Source: a bacterium
GTDB lineage: Bacteria; UBP15; UBA6099
Assembly: GCA_029564595.1 (NCBI GenBank)
Contig: JAKQPS010000147.1
Location: 1-28,370, forward strand
DNA: 28,370 nucleotides
Direction of reading: 5' to 3'
The notes beneath the pieces were generated by a model. That model saw only the letters and a program-made list of their open reading frames with translations. It had not been told where the DNA came from and did no database searches. Position numbers and translations under genes: made by a program. Shown piece after piece: positions 1 to 6,225 of this stretch (position 1 is its first letter; every line of letters starts with the position of its first letter).

Positions 1-1
1 C

Positions 2-127
2 ACGATTCTACAGATTTTGAGTGTCACCATTTTTGAAAAAACGCCCATTTTAGAAACGTTTTCAGATGCGTCGCTCATCAGCAACGTGGGCGATTTCAAA
101 AAACAGCTTGATTTGTGGGATATTTAA
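2..127 (+). CDS. IS4-type transposase, C-terminal end only (partial at window edge)
   Basis: An open frame enters from the left window edge and stops with TAA at 125-127, leaving 41 residues. The visible peptide contains the run QILSVTIFEKTPI and ends in QLDLWDI. This resembles the extreme C-terminus of IS4-family DDE transposases, which often carry a 'QILS(L/V)TLFEK.P' segment just before the end. The catalytic part lies outside the window, so whether the gene is intact cannot be judged. The AT-rich sequence after it would be where the right terminal repeat lies; I could not identify that repeat. Family call is from memory of the motif, not an alignment. Confidence 0.55.
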   Translation, partial: TILQILSVTIFEKTPILETFSDASLISNVGDFKKQLDLWDI

Positions 128-409
128 CCGGACAGTAGTGATGCGAAATATATTATAATGCTAATAGATATATAAAGAATCCAGCGTAGCGTGTTTTTAT
201 TCAATCCTCGCACCATCTTCACTCAATTTATTTCGCTGACATCAATTATGCAACATATCTTAATAATCATTATAAAATTGCCCTATTCTTATTCTATGCA
301 TATTATTTTACATATTCCAAAATTAAAATCAATGGAGAGAAACGCCAGCTATCGCAACCCCGCTCGTCGCGCAAACGACATGAAATAGCAAAGTCGAAAA
401 AACATTTGG
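128..409. other. AT-rich gene-free stretch left of the tRNA-Glu repeat
   Basis: This stretch is strongly AT-rich, unlike the GC-rich chromosome further right. The only open frame over 60 codons (191-388, plus) is rich in I, L, H and S, has no SD site, and looks like a by-product of base composition. A TATAAT-like string lies near 155-160 but serves no visible gene. It may include the non-coding end of the IS4 element. Confidence 0.4.
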
Positions 410-462
410 ATTGGGTATAGCCCCTAGGGGAGTCGAACCCCTGCTTTCGGACTGAGAATCCG
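410..462 (-). repeat. Orphan 3' fragment of tRNA-Glu (distal att-like repeat)
   Basis: Identical over 53 bp to 2567-2619. Read on the minus strand it gives the 5' anticodon stem, the CTC anticodon loop, the T arm and the 3' acceptor strand of tRNA-Glu, then eight bases past the discriminator. The D arm and 5' acceptor strand are missing: identity stops abruptly at 462, so no tRNA can form here. Confidence 0.9.
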
Positions 463-984
463 GTCGGGCGATTTTATGAATGCTTGTTCATAAAGGTTTT
501 ACGTTGCGATGCGGTTTTTTTTGATGCTGTGTTTCCTTGCGTTTGCTTGTTTTCATGGGTTTTACACTGTCATAGCTAATGCATAGTTTTGGCCTCGGAT
601 ACGGACCGTTTTAGCCAATTCAACACAAGCAAGATGTGTATTAGGGCGAGTTCGCTTGGAAACAGCCCGCTTACGAATATGCATACGAAAAACTGCCCAT
701 TGCCTGATATTCGAAACCGACTCAATAATAAAAAAGATCTCGACGCCTGACGAGACCGCCTCATAGCGAAAGGAAGAAGAAGAATTCAAGCGCATGCGCT
801 CCAGTAATCTACAAAATCAAACACGTTTATTATGCTCTGAACAAACATGGCGAATCCTTGACATCTAAGAGCATAACGCTCATTTGGCATATAGAATTTC
901 GTATTGAGGGTGGCGCCCGGCGCTCGTAGGAAGCGGAATAATATTTTTCTCGCGGCGCCGCGGCGCTCAAAATCAACGACGACG
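463..984. other. Gene-free stretch inside the island
   Basis: I find no recognisable gene. An 8-bp inverted repeat (TTTATGAA 473-480 / TTCATAAA 487-494) directly follows the tRNA fragment. A 25-codon plus-strand frame at 509-586 reads like a signal peptide (MRFFLMLCFLAF..., ending TVIANA) but has no SD site and stops at once. A 77-codon minus frame at 562-795 shows no family resemblance and no SD site. The stretch is probably decayed coding DNA. Confidence 0.35.
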
Positions 985-2034
985 CTAGTCAGCTAATGAG
1001 CTTCTTAGTTCTCTGAAAAGAACTTCCGCTATTATTCGATGGGCTTCGGCATTTAAATGAAAATCGTCCGACGAAACCCAGAACTGGCGAATGTTTCCGC
1101 GTGACATTAGTTCGGGAGTGACATCAACGTAATTGAGTCCCTCTTTCCGGAGCGCGTCTTTGACCTGATTGTGGATGCAATAATACGGATATGCTTTTCC
1201 TTCGTCCATCCCCGCATATATCGGCCACGGAAAAATCACGAAAAGGGTCGGCGTTCCCGATCTGTTAAGCTCTCCGAATTTTTTAATCTGCGACGTCCAT
1301 TGATTAAAGTAAGGAGCGGTCGGGTCAAAAATAGCATTAAAAAATTCTAGACTTATCGGCGCTGTTTGCGGGTCAATGTTTATAAGCTCGGTTGTCTGGT
1401 TCGCTTTGATGCCGCGCTTCAAAAAAGATAGGAAATTATACAAGCGCAAATGGTCGCCTAGAAATGCTTTGAGCTTGCCGATAGAAGATTCGCCCTGATA
1501 GACGGGATATGAATATGTTAGATCGTTCATTAAGAACTGAACCATAATAAGATCGGGGTTGTATTTCTTGGCTTTATGCTCGTAAACAAGCCATTGCTGC
1601 GCTGTGTTGTATCCGCCAACCGCCATGTTTTGGAACTCGACTTTTTGTTCTGTGGCGTCAAACATTTGTTCGAGCACATTCAAATACAACGCGTCAAGCG
1701 GGAGAGCCACGCCTGCTGTCATTGAATCGCCGAGACACACAACGCGCAAACTATTTTTCATTTTTTTTACAGTGAATTCGGCGTCTCTGAACCCCTCGCT
1801 GTTGAAGCGTATTGTGTTTTCTCCGTTGTCAAAAACAAACCCGTTTTTCATTTCGAAACCGAGACCGGGAATTGCGCTTTTTTTATAGGCCGTAGGGACG
1901 AATCTCCCAGTGGCCCGAAAAAATAGTTCCGCGCAAAGCAACGCGAGAAGAACTGCTATAAGCATGGTTATAAACGCATAAACAAATCGTTTTCCGGAGC
2001 TGATTTCTTTTGAATTTGTATTATTCTTTATCAA
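985..2034 (-). CDS. Membrane-anchored SGNH/GDSL-type hydrolase
   Basis: A 349-residue protein with a short basic N-terminus, one hydrophobic segment (about residues 17-40) and a periplasmic or external SGNH hydrolase domain. The family blocks are visible: GDSMTAG with the nucleophilic Ser, a Gly-containing block at VGGYNTAQ, the Asn of LMNDLTYS, and DDFHLNAEAH carrying the Asp-x-x-His pair. SGNH enzymes are serine esterases; members anchored this way often add or remove acyl groups on envelope polysaccharides, but the substrate cannot be told here. The start is TTG at 2032-2034 with only a weak SD; the next Met lies inside the membrane segment, so TTG is preferred. It is the only convincing gene in the tRNA-Glu island and is visibly more AT-rich than the genes after 2971, in keeping with horizontal acquisition. 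Confidence is high for the fold and low for the substrate. Confidence 0.8.
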   Translation of the reverse strand: MIKNNTNSKEISSGKRFVYAFITMLIAVLLALLCAELFFRATGRFVPTAYKKSAIPGLGFEMKNGFVFDNGENTIRFNSEGFRDAEFTVKKMKNSLRVVCLGDSMTAGVALPLDALYLNVLEQMFDATEQKVEFQNMAVGGYNTAQQWLVYEHKAKKYNPDLIMVQFLMNDLTYSYPVYQGESSIGKLKAFLGDHLRLYNFLSFLKRGIKANQTTELINIDPQTAPISLEFFNAIFDPTAPYFNQWTSQIKKFGELNRSGTPTLFVIFPWPIYAGMDEGKAYPYYCIHNQVKDALRKEGLNYVDVTPELMSRGNIRQFWVSSDDFHLNAEAHRIIAEVLFRELRSSLAD

Positions 2035-2566
2035 TGCTGTTCGCCGACAATTCCTATATCAAGTCTTGAAACTGGCTTCAACTGACCCTGAGTCTCCGAA
2101 AATCGAGCGCCACCACCTGTCAGGTTGTCTGAATGCCAATTACTGACGATCATTCTACCTGAAGACCTCGCTAAAATCGAATCGCAAGCAGAAAATACGT
2201 CCGCAAGACGTAGTTGTTTATTAAACATCATCGCAGTTAGGGCTTTCATGCCGGACATCATCGCAATCGATTGATTCGCGCCACGATTAGCTAAAATAGT
2301 TCTTTGGTCACAACGACTTCTGCCATCTGTAAACAGACATATTGTTTGCTATAAACACACGGCACATATGTGGGGGCTTCTAGGCCGTCAGAATCAGGCA
2401 ACAACTGAGCGGCACGCGCATCTTTCGGACGTCTATCATGCGACCCCGCGCAACATGCTATTAGGCCATTCTCGGAGATTACTGCACGCCTACTGTTAAG
2501 CATGAGCAAAAAAGAATAGACGGTTGAAAATGTAAAAAACTATAAAAGCTTGTAGATAAAAGCTTT
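2035..2566. other. Island sequence without a convincing gene
   Basis: Two minus-strand frames fill part of this stretch: 76 codons at 2031-2261, overlapping the hydrolase start by 4 bp, and 72 codons at 2291-2509. Neither has a good SD site, a recognisable domain or coding-like composition. They share the hydrolase's direction, so one could be a decayed upstream gene. I see no clear promoter for the hydrolase. Confidence 0.35.
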
Positions 2567-2619
2567 ATTGGGTATAGCCCCTAGGGGAGTCGAACCCCTG
2601 CTTTCGGACTGAGAATCCG
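2567..2619 (-). repeat. tRNA-proximal copy of the 53-bp att-like repeat
   Basis: Perfect match to 410-462. It lies mostly inside the intact tRNA-Glu gene (2575-2647) and runs eight bases beyond its 3' end. The inner edge falls at the 5' side of the anticodon stem, a usual crossover region for tRNA-targeting integrases. Confidence 0.9.
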
Positions 2620-2647
2620 ACGTCCTGGGCCACTAGACGAAGGGGCC
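2575..2647 (-). tRNA. tRNA-Glu (anticodon CTC)
   Basis: A 73-nt cloverleaf on the minus strand. The acceptor strands GGCCCCT and AGGGGCT pair with one terminal G-U. The anticodon stem TCGGA/TCCGA closes the loop TTCTCAG, giving anticodon CTC. The T arm is AGGGG/CCCCT around TTCGACT, and the discriminator is A. CCA is not encoded (TAC follows), so a CCA-adding enzyme is needed. It decodes GAG; another tRNA-Glu with TTC is expected elsewhere. It lies 12 nt after tRNA-Gln and probably shares its promoter. Its 3' half is duplicated at 410-462, marking it as an integration target. Confidence 0.95.
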
Positions 2648-2659
2648 TTGCTTTTTGTT

Positions 2660-2730
2660 CTGCGGGAGGAGGATTCGAACCCCCACCAGATGGTCCAGAG
2701 CCATCTGTCCTGCCATTAGACGATCCCGCA
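2660..2730 (-). tRNA. tRNA-Gln (anticodon CTG)
   Basis: A 71-nt cloverleaf on the minus strand. The acceptor is TGCGGGA/TCCCGCA, the anticodon stem GATGG/CCATC closes the loop CTCTGGA (anticodon CTG), the T loop is TTCGAAT, and the discriminator is G. CCA is not encoded. It decodes CAG. It is the first gene of a two-tRNA unit with tRNA-Glu(CTC); both carry C at position 34 and so read the G-ending codons that a GC-rich genome favours. Confidence 0.95.
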
Positions 2731-2741
2731 ATGCGCTGTAA

Positions 2742-2769
2742 ATTATAATGGATGAAATCGAAAAGTCAA
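2742..2769 (-). promoter_or_regulatory. Promoter of the tRNA-Gln/tRNA-Glu unit
   Basis: On the minus strand a -35 TTGACT (2764-2769), a 16-bp spacer and a perfect -10 TATAAT (2742-2747) lie 11 bp before the tRNA-Gln 5' end. This is among the best promoter matches in the window and sits where a tRNA promoter should be. Confidence 0.85.
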
Positions 2770-2874
2770 CTTCATTTGTGAGCTATTTCGGGGCGATCCG
2801 CAAGGTTTTTTTCGCGCGCGCGATGAGCAAATCAAAAGAGCCGACGCGACGGCGAAGACGAGAAGTTTCCTCAT
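2743..2874 (-). CDS. Signal-peptide-only small protein, probably a gene stub
   Basis: A 43-codon frame starts at ATG 2872-2874 behind a strong SD (AGAGGTGA, 6 nt before the start). Residues 1-20 read as a secretion signal (MRKLLVFAVASALLICSS...): a basic tip, a hydrophobic core and a small-residue end. The remaining 23 residues are basic and low-complexity, and the frame stops inside the -10 box of the tRNA promoter. Initiation and export signals therefore look real while no mature domain exists. The likeliest reading is the 5' end of a secreted-protein gene cut off by a deletion next to the tRNA island. A short secreted peptide or a leader peptide remains possible. A run of seven A near 2808-2814 (minus) could mark an old frameshift. 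Confidence 0.4.
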   Translation of the reverse strand: MRKLLVFAVASALLICSSRARKKPCGSPRNSSQMKLTFRFHPL

Positions 2875-2970
2875 AACGAATCACCTCTCATAAATTGCAA
2901 TAAGTATGAAACAAATGATACCCGCTGCGGACGGGCCGCGCAAGAATTGACGCTTCAGCCGGGCGGCGCG

Positions 2971-4701
2971 CTAGCGCGCGGGCACGGGCAACAGTAGATG
3001 CGACGGCTTGTCCTTGCTTAGATGTATCGTAGTGTTGGCTATCTTATAGTCATCCGGCAACTGCGGAGTGGAGGCGTATTTGCGGAAGCTTTTCGCGGAT
3101 TCTTCCAGCGGCTCCGGCCGGATGTCGATGAGGCGTCCGTTGTGCATATTGACGTCGAAGCGCGGGAAGCTTGAGCCGGACACGACGGCGCGCAATTTGT
3201 GGCCTTTGTTGATAATGATGCTGGTCGACCACAAATCTACTTCAACCTGATACGTCTGGCCGGGCTTCAGAGGGACGCGGTATCTGTCGCTCTCGCGGCT
3301 GGACGCGCGCAGGAACCCGTCGGTGATTAGCATGGAGCGTCCGTCGGGATAGACGTCGGTAAGGCGCACCGCGATGTCGGTGTCCACTACATCCGTTGTG
3401 AAATGGACGACGGCTTTGACGCGGCCTGTGATTTCAAGCGGCTCGGAGAGAACGGGAGTCGAGAAAACAAGGACATCGTCGCGGCCCTCGATAGGGCTTT
3501 GGTCTCTCGGCCCTGCGGGCAGCATCAGGTTAGCCCCGCCGATAGACGGCACGGGGTTGGCGGGATCGTCAACGAATGAACGTGAAGCTTGGGCGTCGCC
3601 GGGGAGCGAGGCGGATAGCGAGCCGTCCGAGTGGAAGTAATAGGAAACTGAGTTGTCATGCACGGGCCAGTTGTCGGCGGTTCGCCACTCATTGCCGGGG
3701 GCGGTGGGGTCGTCAACATCGCCCATCACGTAGTAGCGCACTTTAGGCCCTCGGATATATCCTTTGTCTCTACCGAGCAGGCATTCCTGAAACCATTCGG
3801 GCAGTTTGAAGATGTCGTACACGGAGTTTACCGGATAAACGAGGTCGCCCTGTTTTGCGCCCCCCAGACCGAGGAAGCCCATGTGAGTCCATGGGCCTAT
3901 GACCAGAAGTTGCGTGTCGCGCGCGGCGGGGCCGCCGTTTTTGCGTATGCCGACATAAGCGTCCAAATTGCCTTGAAGGAACATGTCGTACCAGCCGGCC
4001 ATGTGCATGACGGGGATATTGACTTTGCCGTAATCCGGCGTGAGGTCGATGCGCTCCCACACTCCGTTGTACTCGGTGTTGGACACCATCATTTGCAGAG
4101 TGTGGAGCGGGAATTTATTGTCGAGCAGCCAGCCGAAAATCAGATAGCGCTTGAGAGCGCCGCCCTGATACGCGGCTGTATGGTACAGGCTGGCCGGGGC
4201 CGCCATCACATGCTGGCACACAAGGCTGTCCGGGGGATTTTTCGCAAGCGTGAACTGGGTGATGCCCATCGCCGAAACGCCCGCGGTTCCAATTTTCCCG
4301 TTGCTCCACGGCTGAGCCGTTATCCAGTTGAGCGTATCCAATCCGTCGTCGGCGTCGTCGAGGAAAGAGGAAGACACGCCTTCGGAGGCGTTTCTGCCGC
4401 GTGTGTCCTGAATAATCCATATAAAGTTCTTGCTGGTGAAAAACGGGGCGAGCATGGCTCCCATTCTTACCCTGCCGTATGGTGTGCGCACGATGACGGC
4501 CGGGCGCTTCATTTTCTTTTCGCTTACGGGAAAATACACATCGGTGGCTAGCCTTACGCCGTCCCTCATCGGAACCATCTCGGTGACGATGTTGAACTGT
4601 GCGAAAGAGCGCGACGCCGCCACAGCCACAAATAACGCGACAACGGCCGCCGAACAGAAAAACTTGATAGATAATAGTATTAGCGTCTGAGTGGATTTCA
4701 A
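2971..4701 (-). CDS. Secreted CocE/NonD-type alpha/beta hydrolase (S15 family)
   Basis: A hydrolase of the X-Pro dipeptidyl-peptidase/CocE family, which cleaves esters or amides of acyl groups. I place the start at TTG 4699-4701 because a GGGGG SD lies 8 nt upstream and the protein then opens directly with a signal peptide (KSTQTLILLSIKFFCSAA...SRSFA). A longer in-frame TTG start at 4762-4764 adds 21 residues. Counting from that longer start, the triad is visible: nucleophile Ser164 in GVSAMG, Asp260 in GWYD and His294 in GPWTH, in the order of cocaine esterase. The C-terminal half holds the jelly-roll domain typical of the family (DVYPDGRSMLITDG). Length is about 576 residues, normal for the group. 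Export suggests a periplasmic or extracellular substrate, which cannot be named. A palindrome, GCGCGCTAGCGCGC, overlaps the stop codon. Confidence 0.88.
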   Translation of the reverse strand: MKSTQTLILLSIKFFCSAAVVALFVAVAASRSFAQFNIVTEMVPMRDGVRLATDVYFPVSEKKMKRPAVIVRTPYGRVRMGAMLAPFFTSKNFIWIIQDTRGRNASEGVSSSFLDDADDGLDTLNWITAQPWSNGKIGTAGVSAMGITQFTLAKNPPDSLVCQHVMAAPASLYHTAAYQGGALKRYLIFGWLLDNKFPLHTLQMMVSNTEYNGVWERIDLTPDYGKVNIPVMHMAGWYDMFLQGNLDAYVGIRKNGGPAARDTQLLVIGPWTHMGFLGLGGAKQGDLVYPVNSVYDIFKLPEWFQECLLGRDKGYIRGPKVRYYVMGDVDDPTAPGNEWRTADNWPVHDNSVSYYFHSDGSLSASLPGDAQASRSFVDDPANPVPSIGGANLMLPAGPRDQSPIEGRDDVLVFSTPVLSEPLEITGRVKAVVHFTTDVVDTDIAVRLTDVYPDGRSMLITDGFLRASSRESDRYRVPLKPGQTYQVEVDLWSTSIIINKGHKLRAVVSGSSFPRFDVNMHNGRLIDIRPEPLEESAKSFRKYASTPQLPDDYKIANTTIHLSKDKPSHLLLPVPAR

Positions 4702-4792
4702 TTCAAATTCCCCCGTCTCTTTTCGTTGAAGCGATATTCTATCCCCGCCGCTAAATATTTTCAAATATAGTTAAACCGGACATGCCGCAGAT

Positions 4793-4820
4793 AAAAACCG
4801 AATCCGTTATTATGATTCGG
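4793..4820 (-). terminator. Intrinsic terminator after the EamA transporter gene
   Basis: Read on the minus strand: a 7-bp stem CCGAATC (4820-4814) / GATTCGG (4804-4798), a 9-nt loop, then TTTTT (4797-4793). It lies about 50 bp past the transporter stop and before the hydrolase start, so it separates the two genes. Confidence 0.75.
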
Positions 4821-4869
4821 GTTCAAAATCGGCATTTATTAAAGAAATTGAGATGAAAAATAAGAGCGC

Positions 4870-5727
4870 TCAGCCAGCGGCGGCGATATACCCGCAGATG
4901 GCGGCGGCGGCGAATATAAAAATCATTCCCAGCCAGTTGCGGCGCAGGGGATTTTCCTTCAGGAATATTATCGACAGAACGAAGCCGAAAGGAATCGTGG
5001 TGGCGAACAGAGGAGCCCATACGGAAGCCGGCAACCCGTCCAGCCCTGCCATCAGAAGGGTGTCGCCAAATACGAGGGTAGTCGCGGACAACAGGCAGAT
5101 TAGGAAAGTTTTCCGGGTGACTTTTCCGCCCACGAAAGGATACATCGCGCCGAGCGCGACCGCCGCCGCCGTCAGCTTGATAAACACGAAGGTGGCGTAT
5201 GGGACGCCCGCCACGGCGATTTTCGTGATGATTATGCCGACAGCCCAGAGGATGGATACCAGCAGAGCGGCGGGGATCGCAGGACGCCAGTTGTGAGCGC
5301 CGTTCTTGGGAGCCGGGCCCATGCACGCCACGCCTATCCCCAGAAGGATTATCACGGGGATGAACATGGGCAGAAATTTTTCTCCGAGGAAAATGACGCT
5401 CAACAGCACCGTCCAGATTCCAATGGAGTTCGAGACGGGAGCGACGCGGTGCATCCCGCCTTTGTTCATTGCGGTGAAAAAGATGATTGCTCCGACCACC
5501 CAAGATATCAGCCCGACGAGGGCGGTCATGGAGTACTGCCGCAGGGTGAGGTCGGGAACGGCGTCGCCCGTCATAGCCACGCTCAGAACGTAGCACATGG
5601 GTGCGGCGAGACCGAACCGGAAGAAGCAGACCTTAACGGGATGCAGATCGCGAGTGGCGGCGGTTCCCGCCACTTGCGCTATCGCGCAGATGAAGCAGCC
5701 GAGGATGGTGTAAAAGATATATATCAA
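4870..5727 (-). CDS. EamA/DMT-family membrane transporter
   Basis: A 285-residue, almost wholly hydrophobic protein with about ten predicted membrane helices arranged as two EamA repeats, the normal size and layout for the drug/metabolite transporter superfamily. Recognisable features are the opening TILGCFICAIAQVAGTAATRDL and the second-repeat segment ASVWAPLFATTIPFGFVLS, followed by FLKENPLRRNWLGMIFIF, where a conserved Glu-rich helix end precedes the last membrane helix. These carriers export or import small metabolites; the substrate cannot be predicted. The start is TTG at 5725-5727 with a weak SD; the first membrane helix begins at once, so no later start is likely. A terminator follows, so it is transcribed separately from the hydrolase. 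Confidence 0.85.
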   Translation of the reverse strand: MIYIFYTILGCFICAIAQVAGTAATRDLHPVKVCFFRFGLAAPMCYVLSVAMTGDAVPDLTLRQYSMTALVGLISWVVGAIIFFTAMNKGGMHRVAPVSNSIGIWTVLLSVIFLGEKFLPMFIPVIILLGIGVACMGPAPKNGAHNWRPAIPAALLVSILWAVGIIITKIAVAGVPYATFVFIKLTAAAVALGAMYPFVGGKVTRKTFLICLLSATTLVFGDTLLMAGLDGLPASVWAPLFATTIPFGFVLSIIFLKENPLRRNWLGMIFIFAAAAICGYIAAAG

Positions 5728-5883
5728 GTTGTCACGCGAGCGGACGCCGCGCTGGAACAGTCACGAACAGCGGCGACAAAAGACAGTTGCGGAAGCCGCG
5801 CCGCGCGCCCGGCGTCCGCCGGAATCAATTCGATGAAGATAATGCCGCAGCTCCGGGCGTCGCCCTGAGAGCCGCCGCGCGGT

Positions 5884-6162
5884 TCAGTCGTCTTCCTCGT
5901 CGCGCTTTATAAGCCCGACGATTGATTCGCCAGTGTCCACGATGGCGCGGGTGACGCTCTTGATGACGTCGGCTGTTCCGTCCGCCACGTCTTTGCGCAC
6001 TCCGGCTATCTTGTCCACCAGTTTCTCGACGCGTTCGCTGTCCGAAGCGTCCTTGACGATTTCGACGACTTTCTCGTTGAACTCGTCGAGCAACTCGTTC
6101 ATCTTGTCCACAGTCTCTTCGACTAGGCCCTTGATGCGGTCCGGATAAGATTCTTTAGACAT
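5884..6162 (-). CDS. Small charged alpha-helical protein of unknown function
   Basis: A 92-residue protein starting at ATG 6160-6162 behind a very good SD (AAGGAGAG). An upstream TTG that would add five codons lies inside that SD and is rejected. The sequence is almost entirely amphipathic helix rich in D, E, K and V (for example VEETVDKMNELLDEFNEKVV), with regular 3-4 spacing of V/I/L suggesting a coiled coil or an apolipoprotein-like surface helix. It ends in an acidic DEEDD tail. There is no signal peptide, membrane segment or cysteine. It lies 63 bp after aspS in the same direction and may be co-transcribed. I do not recognise a family; phasin-like or YtxH-like helical proteins look similar in composition, but nothing specific supports either. 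Confidence 0.75.
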   Translation of the reverse strand: MSKESYPDRIKGLVEETVDKMNELLDEFNEKVVEIVKDASDSERVEKLVDKIAGVRKDVADGTADVIKSVTRAIVDTGESIVGLIKRDEEDD

Positions 6163-6225
6163 TTTTCTCTCCTTCAACTTAGCAATCCTTTTATTAATGC
6201 CGCGCGGGAGAAAACCCGGCGGAAA

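Larger units (their letters stand above)
410..2619. mobile_element. Remnant genomic island or integrated element at tRNA-Glu(CTC)
   Basis: The segment is bounded by a perfect 53-bp direct repeat (410-462 and 2567-2619). In the right copy the repeat is part of the intact tRNA-Glu gene, running from the anticodon stem through the 3' end plus a few bases beyond. The left copy is an orphan 3' fragment. This is the classic product of tyrosine-recombinase integration into a tRNA 3' end: the incoming element restores the tRNA and the displaced 3' part marks the distal end. Base composition inside is lower in GC than the flank at 2971 and beyond. The only recognisable cargo is the SGNH hydrolase gene. 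No integrase gene is visible between the repeats, so the element appears decayed, or it is one unit of a tandem island. The IS4 fragment just outside the left repeat fits a second accessory unit there. Confidence 0.75.

Noticed and set aside
191-388. 65-codon plus-strand frame
   Set aside because: AT-rich by-product with no SD and no coding-like composition.
562-795. 77-codon minus-strand frame in the island
   Set aside because: Considered as a transposase or integrase fragment, but no motif or SD could be found.
2031-2509. Two minus-strand frames (76 and 72 codons) upstream of the SGNH hydrolase
   Set aside because: The 4-bp overlap with the hydrolase start hinted at an operon, but neither frame has an SD or recognisable domain; described as part of a gene-free stretch.
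3658-4551. 297-codon plus-strand open frame
   Set aside because: It lies wholly antisense to the CocE-type hydrolase, whose family motifs are clear; its product has no domain signal and its openness follows from GC-rich codon bias.
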